A DNA stretch of 15,483 bases. It comes from Betaproteobacteria bacterium. Lineage in GTDB: Bacteria > Pseudomonadota > Gammaproteobacteria > Burkholderiales > Burkholderiaceae_C. The stretch is from positions 1 to 15,483 of the forward strand of contig CANFOR010000042.1 of the NCBI GenBank assembly GCA_947448675.1, written 5' to 3'. Within the stretch, counting starts at the first letter, position 1. Each line of letters begins with the position of its first letter. This document shows positions 6,738-13,377 of this stretch, piece by piece. A program made the translations under genes and the position numbers. The notes beneath the pieces were generated by a model. The model saw only the letters and a program-made list of their open reading frames with translations, did not search any database and was not told where the DNA came from.

Positions 6738-8795
6738 ATGAAAATGCAGTCAAGTCTTGATTGTTTAATGATGGACATTGCCGAGGTTCACACAAGCTTA
6801 AACCGAGTTGCAGCGCATTTCCTGGCACCTTTGGCTTTGGGCCTGGTTTTAACGGCTTGTGGTGGCAGCAGCAGCACCGTGGCCCCGGTGCAGGTAGCCA
6901 CCAACTTGGTTGCCACCTCGGTGCGGCAAGCTGCACCCAGCACAGCCTGCCCCTATGGTGGCATTGTGGTGGAGGGTGGTATTGACAGCAATGGCAACAA
7001 GGTGCTCGACCCTTCTGAGGTAACCAGCACACAAACCGTGTGCAACGGCGCCCCGGGAGCCAATGGAGCCACCGGCCCAACTGGCGCTAGTGGAGCTAGC
7101 GGTAGCAACGGAACGAATGGAACAAATGGTTTAACTACCCTGGTGCTGGTAACCGGCGAACCCGCAGGCGTCAACTGCCCCAATGGGGGCAACAAAATCT
7201 TGGCCGGGTTAGATGCCAATGGCAACTCTGTGCTGGATGCCAATGAGGTGAGCACCACGGCCTATGTTTGCACGGGTGCCAACGGCACAAATGGCATGAA
7301 TGGAGTCAATGGAGTCAATGGAGTCAATGGAGCCACTGGTGCAAACAGCCTCAATAGCTTGGTGAGCATCACGCCAGAGCCCGCAGGCGTGTTCTGCCAA
7401 TACGGGGGCAGCAAAGTCATGAGCGGGGTCGACAGCAATGCCAATGGCATCTTGGACGCTGCAGAAGTCACGGCCAGCAGCTACGCCTGTAATGGCGCAC
7501 CGGGTGCTAACGGGACGAATGGGACGAATGGGACGAATGGGACGAATGGGACGAATGGGACGAATGGGACGAATGGGACGAACGGAGCCACCGGTGCTAC
7601 GGGCCCCGGCATCACCTGGGTCAACGTCACTGGCACCACGGCGCAGGCCGCACCCAACAAGGGTTACCTGGCCAACAACGCGGCCCTAGTCACCATCACG
7701 CTGCCTAGCACCGGTGTGCTGGGCGATATTGTGCAGGTATCGGGCATTGGGGCAGGCGGGTGGAAGATTGCCCAGAATGCCGGGCAGTCCATCATCACCA
7801 ATGGAGTGATGGGCAACAGCGGCTCGGAGTGGATGGCCCGTGACACGGCCAGAAATTGGCAGAGCGTAGCCTCGTCTGGTAACGGCAGCAAACTGGTGGC
7901 ATCGGCGTATGGCGGGCAACTCTATACCTCAACCGACTCTGGCATCACCTGGACGGCGCGGGATGCGGTCAGAAATTGGTTCGGCGTAGCCTCGTCTGCC
8001 GACGGCAGCAAGCTGGTGGCAGCGGTGAATAGTGGGCAACTCTATACCTCGAACGATTCTGGCGTCACATGGACGGCGCGGGATGCGGTCAGAGGTTGGT
8101 ATGGCGTAGCCTCGTCTGCCGACGGCAGCAAGCTGGTGGCGGGGACGATTGGCGGGCAAATCTATACCTCAACCGATTCTGGCGTTAGCTGGACGGCGCG
8201 GGATGCGGCCAGAATTTGGTATGGCGTAGCCTCGTCCGCCGACGGCAGCAAGCTGGTGGCGGCTTCGAGTGGTGGGCAACTCTATACCTCGACCGATTCT
8301 GGCGCCACTTGGACGGCGCGTGATGTGAACAGAATTTGGTACGCCGTAGCTTCGTCTGCCGACGGCAGCAAGCTGGTGGCATCGGATTTCGGCGGGCAAC
8401 TCTATACATCGAGCGATTCTGGCGTCACCTGGACGGCACGTAATGCGAACAGTATTTGGCGCGGCGTAGCCTCGTCTGCCGACGGCAACAAGCTGGTGGC
8501 TGCGGCGAATGGCGGGCAACTCTACACATCGAGCGATGCTGGCGTCACCTGGGTGGCGCGTGGTGCGGTCAGCAATTGGTTCGGTGTAGCCTCGTCTGCC
8601 GATGGCAGCAAGCTGGTGGCGGCTGCGAATAGTGGGCAGCTCTACACCTCAGGCCCAACGCTCACGCCGCTCAGCACGACTGCTGGCATCTTGGGTTTCA
8701 TGGATGGCGGCCAATACGACTCGGTGGACTTGCAGTGCATCGACCCCAACACCTACTTGGTGCGCGGCTATGTCGGTAGCTTGACGGTGAATTGA
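6738..8795 (+). CDS. Large predicted lipoprotein: EF-hand-like modules, collagen-like linkers and seven-bladed Asp-box propeller
   Basis: A 685-residue protein. A lipobox LTAC puts the lipidated Cys at residue 41, after an unusually long n-region. Then come three similar modules, each with two Cys exactly 31 residues apart (71/102, 147/178, 220/251) around a 12-residue loop DxNxNxxLDxxE (83-94, 159-170, 232-243). That loop has EF-hand calcium-binding spacing, and I believe this is the DUF7151 type. Each module is followed by Gly-X-Y collagen-like sequence (104-131, 180-203, 253-291), the last containing (GTN)8. A beta-rich linker holds GDIVQVSGIGAGGWKIAQNAG. Residues 364-643 are seven 40-residue repeats with SADGSKLVA, GGQLYTS and Asp-boxes of form S-x-D-x-G-x-x-W, as in BNR propellers. 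A 42-residue tail ends GGQYDSVDLQ. It is likely surface-exposed and Ca-dependent, with a ligand-binding or adhesive role; that role is inferred. The start is set by the GGAG at 6726. Confidence 0.85.
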   Translation: MKMQSSLDCLMMDIAEVHTSLNRVAAHFLAPLALGLVLTACGGSSSTVAPVQVATNLVATSVRQAAPSTACPYGGIVVEGGIDSNGNKVLDPSEVTSTQTVCNGAPGANGATGPTGASGASGSNGTNGTNGLTTLVLVTGEPAGVNCPNGGNKILAGLDANGNSVLDANEVSTTAYVCTGANGTNGMNGVNGVNGVNGATGANSLNSLVSITPEPAGVFCQYGGSKVMSGVDSNANGILDAAEVTASSYACNGAPGANGTNGTNGTNGTNGTNGTNGTNGTNGATGATGPGITWVNVTGTTAQAAPNKGYLANNAALVTITLPSTGVLGDIVQVSGIGAGGWKIAQNAGQSIITNGVMGNSGSEWMARDTARNWQSVASSGNGSKLVASAYGGQLYTSTDSGITWTARDAVRNWFGVASSADGSKLVAAVNSGQLYTSNDSGVTWTARDAVRGWYGVASSADGSKLVAGTIGGQIYTSTDSGVSWTARDAARIWYGVASSADGSKLVAASSGGQLYTSTDSGATWTARDVNRIWYAVASSADGSKLVASDFGGQLYTSSDSGVTWTARNANSIWRGVASSADGNKLVAAANGGQLYTSSDAGVTWVARGAVSNWFGVASSADGSKLVAAANSGQLYTSGPTLTPLSTTAGILGFMDGGQYDSVDLQCIDPNTYLVRGYVGSLTVN
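7302..7328 (+). repeat. 9-bp tandem repeat, three identical copies (GVN)
   Basis: GGAGTCAAT repeated three times without a mismatch, encoding GVNGVNGVN inside the second collagen-like linker. Copy-number change would stay in frame. Confidence 0.85.
7512..7583 (+). repeat. 9-bp tandem repeat, eight copies (GTN)
   Basis: Eight units of GGGACGAAT; the first seven are identical and the last ends in C. They encode (GTN)8 in the third collagen-like linker. Lack of any drift in synonymous positions points to recent slippage or unequal exchange, so length probably varies between strains. Confidence 0.92.
7827..8666 (+). repeat. Seven tandem 120-bp repeats encoding propeller blades
   Basis: Units begin at 7827, 7947, 8067, 8187, 8307, 8427 and 8547, each exactly 120 bp with no indels. 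The central part (GTAGCCTCGTCTGCC, then GACGGCA-CAAGCTGGTGGC) is nearly identical across units 2-7, including silent positions. The first unit is the most diverged. Variation clusters in two spots: around the Arg-Asp-Ala-x-x-x-W segment, and the three codons before GGQLYTS. Confidence 0.92.
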
Positions 8796-8825
8796 AGGGC
8801 GTGTGTTGGATCAAGTTGGCTGCGT

Positions 8826-9431
8826 TCAGCCCAAAGCCTTGTAGCCGCCATAGACGCGCGCCGCCGTGGTCAGCAAACACAGCGCGGCAAAGCCCCAGGC
8901 CAGGTGCGCAAAGTACTGCGGCCACAGGCACATGGCGGCGAACACGGCCAAGGTTTCGCCCGCTTCGGTCAAGCCACCCGTAAAGTAAAACGACTTGTGC
9001 GGGTAGGCGCTGCTGGCCAGGCCGCGCTTGGCGGCGAGCACGGCAAATGCCAAGAAGCTGCTGGCGGTGCCGACAAAGCCTGCTAGCAAAACGCTAGCAG
9101 CCAACGCATTGGCTTTGGGGTTGGCCAGGGCAAAGGCCAGCGGGATGCTGGCGTAAAACAGCATGTCGAGCGCGATGTCTAAAAACGCGCCAGCGTCGCT
9201 GGCCTGGTTTTGGCGTGCCACCGCGCCGTCGAGCGCGTCACAGAGTCTAGAGATGAAAATGGCCACAAGGCCCGCCAAATATGCGTGGACAGCTATCAAA
9301 ATTGCAGCGCCCAGGCCGATGGCAAAACCCGCCAGGCTGATGTGGTTGGCGCGCACACCGCGCAGCGCCAGGGGTTTTGCGATGGCGTCGAGCGCGGGCT
9401 TGATGAAGGCGGTGGCGTAGCGGTCGAACAT
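8826..9431 (-). CDS. CDP-alcohol phosphatidyltransferase family membrane protein
   Basis: A 201-residue integral membrane enzyme with the full family signature. Asp65-x2-Asp68-Gly69-x2-Ala72-Arg73 is followed after 7 residues by Gly81-x3-Asp85-x3-Asp89. The Arg-Gly gap is one shorter than the common 8-9. These aspartates bind the metal and the CDP-alcohol; the family swaps CMP for an alcohol, such as glycerol phosphate or inositol phosphate, to make phospholipids. Several hydrophobic helices follow (about 31-60, 92-115, 118-135, 155-195). The substrate cannot be told from sequence alone; it is short and lacks features that would identify PgsA or PssA with certainty. It starts 12 bp after the ftsY stop, so it is likely cotranscribed with ftsY and translated without a strong ribosome site. 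It ends 30 bp from the converging lipoprotein gene, with no hairpin in between. Confidence 0.9.
   Translation of the reverse strand: MFDRYATAFIKPALDAIAKPLALRGVRANHISLAGFAIGLGAAILIAVHAYLAGLVAIFISRLCDALDGAVARQNQASDAGAFLDIALDMLFYASIPLAFALANPKANALAASVLLAGFVGTASSFLAFAVLAAKRGLASSAYPHKSFYFTGGLTEAGETLAVFAAMCLWPQYFAHLAWGFAALCLLTTAARVYGGYKALG
9081..9099. repeat. Perfect hairpin inside the phosphatidyltransferase gene
   Basis: TGCTAGC-AAAAC-GCTAGCA: 7-bp arms and a 5-base loop, lying in coding sequence for NALAASVLLA. It shares GCTA/TAGC letters with the dispersed palindrome but not the 7-base loop or the CGC flanks. Confidence 0.5.
9283..9310. repeat. Dispersed palindrome, copy e (inside the phosphatidyltransferase gene)
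   Basis: GCGTGGACA, GCTAT, a 7-base loop CAAAATT, GCAGC, then GC. Its left half and the preceding AATAT match copy b at 18 of 19 positions (AATATGCGTRGACAGCTAT). It lies in frame and encodes residues 41-50, within a predicted membrane helix. Confidence 0.6.
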
Positions 9432-9443
9432 GCTGCAGCGCGC

Positions 9444-10496
9444 TCAGTCGAGCAGAGCCTGGGCAAACTCGCGGGCGTTGAAGCGCTCTAAGTCTTCGAG
9501 CTTTTCGCCCACGCCGACAAAGTACACCGCCAGCGGGCGCAGCGTGGGCTTGGCGGCTTGGCGTTCGCTGGCCCACATGGCGATGGCGGCCAGCACGCCG
9601 CCGCGCGCCGTGCCATCGAGCTTGGTGATGATGAGGCCCGTCAAATCGAGCGCTTCGTCAAAGGCCTTGGTTTGGGCCAACGCGTTTTGCCCGGTGTTGC
9701 CGTCGATCACCAGCAGCAACTCGTGCGGCGCAGCGGCGTCGGCCTTGGCGATCACGCGCTTGATCTTACGCAGCTCGTCCATCAAATGCAGTTGCGTGGG
9801 CAAGCGGCCGGCGGTGTCGACCAGTACCACGTCGCGGCCCCGGGCACGGGCGGCGCTGACGGCGTCAAAGCTCACGGCGGCGGGGTCGCCACCGTCTTGG
9901 CTGATGATCTCGACGGTGTTGCGTGTGGCCCATACGGCCAGCTGCTCTTTGGCCGCCGCGCGAAAGGTGTCGGCGGCAGCCAAGAGCACGCTGGCACCCG
10001 AGTCGGCCAGGTGCGCGGTGAGCTTGCCAATCGAGGTGGTTTTACCCGCGCCGTTGACGCCCGCCACCATGATGACGGTGGGGCCCTTGGGCACGCCGCC
10101 CGCAGCGTGTTGGCCAATCTGCAGCGCACCCTCTAGCGGCAGCAGCAGCTCGGCCAGTGCGTCGGCTAGCAGGGCTTTCACGGCGGCAGGCTCGGTGGTT
10201 TTGTTGGCTTTGACGCGGCGCTTCACGTCTTCCAGTAACCAAGCTGTGGCCTTGGTGCCTGCGTCGGCCATGAGCAGGGCGGATTCGAGTTCTTCGTACA
10301 AGGCCTCGTCGATGCGCGTGCCGGTGAAGACTTGGCTGATGTTGCTGCCGGTTTTGCGCAGGCCCGCGGTGAGCCGCGTGAGCCAGCTTTTACGCTCGGG
10401 AGCCGCGCCGTTGCCTACGGCCAAAGCCGCAAGGGGAGCCGCATCGGGTGCAGTTGCATCCAGCGCAGAGGATTTTTTTTTGAAAAAACTGAACAT
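9444..10496 (-). CDS. ftsY: Signal recognition particle receptor FtsY
   Basis: A 350-residue SRP-type GTPase. The start MFSFFKKK and a short acidic/Ala-rich A region precede the helical N domain (about 40-125). The G domain has the P-loop GVNGAGKTT (146-154), DTFRAAA (176-182), GGDPAAVSFDA, DTAGR (227-231) and TKLDGTARGG (291-300), ending with GVGEKLEDLERF. It docks SRP-ribosome complexes at the inner membrane with Ffh and 4.5S RNA so that membrane proteins enter SecYEG. The ATG at 10496 gives the typical betaproteobacterial N-terminus. A run of nine A lies in codons 5-8, a possible slippage site. It is divergent from the M16 peptidase gene with a 28-bp gap and is followed by the phosphatidyltransferase gene. 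Confidence 0.98.
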   Translation of the reverse strand: MFSFFKKKSSALDATAPDAAPLAALAVGNGAAPERKSWLTRLTAGLRKTGSNISQVFTGTRIDEALYEELESALLMADAGTKATAWLLEDVKRRVKANKTTEPAAVKALLADALAELLLPLEGALQIGQHAAGGVPKGPTVIMVAGVNGAGKTTSIGKLTAHLADSGASVLLAAADTFRAAAKEQLAVWATRNTVEIISQDGGDPAAVSFDAVSAARARGRDVVLVDTAGRLPTQLHLMDELRKIKRVIAKADAAAPHELLLVIDGNTGQNALAQTKAFDEALDLTGLIITKLDGTARGGVLAAIAMWASERQAAKPTLRPLAVYFVGVGEKLEDLERFNAREFAQALLD

Positions 10497-10524
10497 GGCA
10501 CACTTCTATGAATCACAGCATTCT

Positions 10525-11988
10525 ATGAAACACCACTTCTACACCTTGGCGCTGGTTTGCGCCGCCAGCACCAGTTGGGCCCAAAGCCCTGTACCAGCTG
10601 CCTCGCCAACGGCTGCAAAGTCCGCTGCGCTAACACCCATTACCAGCTCTGCCAACAGCCCTGCTGACACCGGCGTGCAGCAGTTCGCTTTGGCCAATGG
10701 CATGCAGTTGATTATCAAGCCCGACCACCGCGCGCCCACGGCGGTGCAAATGCTCTGGGTGCGCGTGGGTTCCATGGACGAGGTGGACGGCACTTCGGGC
10801 GTGGCGCATGCGCTGGAGCATATGCTGTTCAAGGGCACGCCCACGCTCAAGCCGGGTGAGTTCTCGCGCCAAGTAGCTGCCCTGGGCGGGCGTGAAAATG
10901 CCTTCACCACACGCGACTACACCGGCTACTACCAACAGATTCCGGCCAACCGTTTAGAAGACGTGATGCGCCTGGAGTCTGACCGCTTTGCCCACAACCA
11001 GTGGAGCGACGAAGAGTTTGCCAAAGAGCTCGAAGTGGTCAAAGAAGAGCGCCGCATGCGCACCGAAGACGAGCCGCGCAGGCTGATGGGAGAAGCGTTG
11101 AATGCTACGGTTTTTGTAGCGTCACCGTACCGCCGCCCGGTGGTCGGTTGGATGAACGACCTCGACGCCATGACGCCCGACGATGCCCGTGCCTTCTACC
11201 GCCGCTGGTACACGCCCGCCAACGCGGCCTTGGTGATCGCTGGTGATGTAGACCCCGCGCAAACCAAGGCATGGGCTGAAAAATACTACGGCGCAATCGC
11301 CAGTCGCCCCTTGCCCGCACGCAAGCCGCGCCTCGAGCCGCAGCAAAGCGGGTTGCGCCGCATCGACTTCAAAGCGCCCGCCGAGCAGGCCTATGTGGCG
11401 CTGGCCTTTAAGGTGCCGCAGCTGCAGACTTTTGACGCCAACGACGCCGCATCCAGCGATGCTTTTGCCCTGACGGTGCTGGCCGCTGTGCTCGACGGCT
11501 ATAGCGGCTCGCGCCTGGACCGCGCCTTGACCCAAGGCGACACGCGGGTGGCCGACAGCGCCGGGGCCGACAACGGGCTGATGGGCCGTGGCCCGCAGCT
11601 GTTTATGTTGGAAGGCGTGCCCGCTGCGGGCAAAACGCCAGAGCAAGTGGAGGCCGCTTTGCGCGGGCAGATTGCGCGCATTGCGCAAGAGGGCGTGAGC
11701 GAGGCCGAGCTGACCCGCGTTAAGGTGCAGTGGGTGGCCAGCGAGGTCTACAAGCGCGACTCGGTCTTCAACCAAGCGCGCAACCTGGGCGCGCAATGGG
11801 TGCAAGGCCTGCCGCTCGACGCCGACGAACGCTTGGTAGCCCGCCTGCGCGCGGTGACGGCTGCGCAAGTACAGGCCGTGGCCGCCAAGTACTTTGGCGA
11901 CGACCAACTCACGGTGGCGATTTTGCGCCCCCAGCCCGTCGACAAAAACCGCAAACCCCGCGCGCCCAACCCGGCCATTCGTGACTAA
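10525..11988 (+). CDS. M16 family zinc metallopeptidase, catalytic member of a pair
   Basis: A 487-residue pitrilysin/processing-peptidase-type protein. The signal peptide is residues 1-19 (cleavage after SWA), so it is periplasmic. An Ala/Pro/Ser-rich linker follows, then the inverted zinc motif HALEH (His95, Glu98, His99) in AHALEHMLFKGT, and the distal zinc Glu near 174-175 in ELEVVKEERR. The conserved SPYRRPVVGWMNDL and WYTPANAALVIAGDV segments follow, then a second inactive M16 half with SRLDRALT. Family members cut peptides inside a closed chamber. The ATG at 10525 is chosen for the signal peptide; an ATG at 10495 overlaps the ftsY start codon and would add 10 polar residues. No good ribosome site is visible. 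Paired with the next gene 30 bp downstream, it probably forms an active/inactive heterodimer. Confidence 0.95.
   Translation: MKHHFYTLALVCAASTSWAQSPVPAASPTAAKSAALTPITSSANSPADTGVQQFALANGMQLIIKPDHRAPTAVQMLWVRVGSMDEVDGTSGVAHALEHMLFKGTPTLKPGEFSRQVAALGGRENAFTTRDYTGYYQQIPANRLEDVMRLESDRFAHNQWSDEEFAKELEVVKEERRMRTEDEPRRLMGEALNATVFVASPYRRPVVGWMNDLDAMTPDDARAFYRRWYTPANAALVIAGDVDPAQTKAWAEKYYGAIASRPLPARKPRLEPQQSGLRRIDFKAPAEQAYVALAFKVPQLQTFDANDAASSDAFALTVLAAVLDGYSGSRLDRALTQGDTRVADSAGADNGLMGRGPQLFMLEGVPAAGKTPEQVEAALRGQIARIAQEGVSEAELTRVKVQWVASEVYKRDSVFNQARNLGAQWVQGLPLDADERLVARLRAVTAAQVQAVAAKYFGDDQLTVAILRPQPVDKNRKPRAPNPAIRD
11104..11120. repeat. Dispersed palindrome-like core, copy g (inside the M16 gene)
   Basis: GCTAC, a 7-base loop GGTTTTT, GTAGC: perfect 5-bp arms with the same 7-base loop as the other copies. 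It lacks clear GCG/CGC flanks and encodes ATVFVA in a conserved region, so it may be chance. Confidence 0.35.
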
Positions 11989-12018
11989 GCTGACCCAGCC
12001 TTGCCTCAGAAAATATCT

Positions 12019-13374
12019 ATGTACACTACAAAATTTATAGCTTTCCGCGCACTGCTGGCGTGCCTTGCAGCCGGTTTTTACCTACAAAGCGCACAGGCCA
12101 GCATTGCCATCGAGCAGTGGACGCAGGCCAGCGGGGCCCAGGTTTTTTTGGCGACCAGCCCGGCCATTCCCATGGTCGATGTGCAGCTCGATTTTGACGC
12201 CGGTTCGCGCCGCGACCCGCCCGCGCAAATGGGCTTGGCCAGCAGCATGGCCGGGCAAATCTCCAACGGCGTGCGCGCAGCCAACGGCGAGGCCGCGCTC
12301 GACGAAAACGCTTTGGGCGAGGCCTGGGCCGATCTGGGCGCGTCTTTTGGCGCGAGCGCCAGTACCGACCGTTTAAGCTTCTCGCTGCGCAGCCTGACCT
12401 ACCCCGACCTGCTGCAAAAAGCCGCGCAACTGGCGGCCCGGCAGATCGCCTTGCCCGCCTTTGCGGCCCCGCTGTGGGAGCGCGACCGCAAGCGCAGCAT
12501 CGCCGCACTGGCCGAGGCCAATACCAAGCCTGCCACCGTGGCAGGCCGGGCCTTTGCCAAGGCGGTGTATGGCCGCCACCCCTATGGCTACGAGCCCACG
12601 GCGCAAAGCCTGCAAGCCATCAGTGTGGCCGACATGCAGGCCTTTCATATGGCCAGCGTGCTGCCCTGCCGGGCCAAGGTGAGCATCGTCGGTGCCCTGA
12701 ACAAAACCCAGGCCGACGCCTTGGTCAGTACCTTGTTGGCCCGCTTGCCACAGGGCGCACAGGGAGCGGCCTGTCCCGCGCTGCCAGCCGTGCCCGAAGT
12801 GGCCCCGCTCACGCAGGCCAGCGAGCAACGCATTGCTTTTCATTCGGCCCAGGCCCATGTCTACGTTGGTCAGCCCGGCTATGCGCGGCGCGACGCCGAC
12901 TTTTTTGCCCTCACCGTGGGCAACTACGTGCTGGGCGGTGGCGGCTTCGTCTCGCGCCTGACCGCCGAGGTGCGTGAGAAGCGCGGCCTGAGCTACAGCG
13001 TCTACAGCTACTTCAACCCTGGCCTGCATGCAGGGGCCTTCAGCCTGGGCCTGCAAACCCGGCCCGACCAAGCCGCCCAGGCCCTGCAAGTGGCGCGCGA
13101 AGTGCTGGCCAAATTTGTGCGAGAAGGACCGACCGAGGCCGAGCTGCAAGCCGCCAAAAACAACCTCATCGGCGGTTTTGGCCTGCGCATCGACAGCAAC
13201 CGCAAACTGCTCGACAACATTGCCAACATCGCCTGGAATGGCCTGCCCCTGAGCTACCTCGACACATGGACGCAGCAGGTCGACAAGCTCACCGTGGCCG
13301 ACATCAAAGCAGCCTTTGCGCGCAAGCTACAGCCTGAGAAGATGGCGACCGTGGTGCTGGGGGCGGGGGAGTAA
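12019..13374 (+). CDS. M16 family peptidase-like protein lacking the zinc site
   Basis: A 451-residue partner of the preceding peptidase, with a signal peptide (residues 1-27, cleavage after AQA) and two M16 halves. The position of the HxxEH motif reads GLASSMAGQISNG, so no zinc can be held and it should be catalytically inactive. It keeps the substrate-grip motif of inactive subunits, REKRGLSYSVYSYF (Arg319, Tyr326), and a Gly-rich stretch NYVLGGGGFVSRL. Betaproteobacteria commonly encode such active/inactive pairs in tandem, and a periplasmic heterodimer is inferred. The ATG at 12019 gives a normal signal peptide; the frame is also open from a TTG at 12001. No strong ribosome site is seen. 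A palindrome copy overlaps codons 3-11. The stop lies 3 bp before the rsmD start. Confidence 0.93.
   Translation: MYTTKFIAFRALLACLAAGFYLQSAQASIAIEQWTQASGAQVFLATSPAIPMVDVQLDFDAGSRRDPPAQMGLASSMAGQISNGVRAANGEAALDENALGEAWADLGASFGASASTDRLSFSLRSLTYPDLLQKAAQLAARQIALPAFAAPLWERDRKRSIAALAEANTKPATVAGRAFAKAVYGRHPYGYEPTAQSLQAISVADMQAFHMASVLPCRAKVSIVGALNKTQADALVSTLLARLPQGAQGAACPALPAVPEVAPLTQASEQRIAFHSAQAHVYVGQPGYARRDADFFALTVGNYVLGGGGFVSRLTAEVREKRGLSYSVYSYFNPGLHAGAFSLGLQTRPDQAAQALQVAREVLAKFVREGPTEAELQAAKNNLIGGFGLRIDSNRKLLDNIANIAWNGLPLSYLDTWTQQVDKLTVADIKAAFARKLQPEKMATVVLGAGE
12025..12050. repeat. Dispersed palindrome, copy f (start of the second M16 gene)
   Basis: ACTAC, a 7-base loop AAAATTT, ATAGC, then TTTCCGCGC. 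One arm base is mismatched. It covers codons 3-11, encoding TTKFIAFRA in the signal peptide. A hairpin here would sit just inside the start codon and could affect translation. Confidence 0.5.
13365..13371 (+). promoter_or_regulatory. Ribosome binding site of rsmD
   Basis: GGGGGAG, overlapping the last codons of the inactive M16 gene and 6 bases before the ATG at 13378. It indicates translation coupled to the upstream gene. Confidence 0.7.
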
Positions 13375-13377
13375 ACC

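Noticed and set aside
7929..8519. Minus-strand frames with repeated RRGYA / CHQLAAVGRR sequence opposite the propeller
   Set aside because: They only mirror the 120-bp DNA repeat; the repeated peptide is a by-product of the plus-strand gene.
7302..8666. CRISPR array
   Set aside because: The repeats are contiguous coding units without unique spacers, and no cas genes are near.
9430..10524. Long plus-strand frame upstream of the M16 signal peptide
   Set aside because: It is the antisense shadow of ftsY with a Ser/Ala-rich translation; the protein starts at the signal peptide at 10525.
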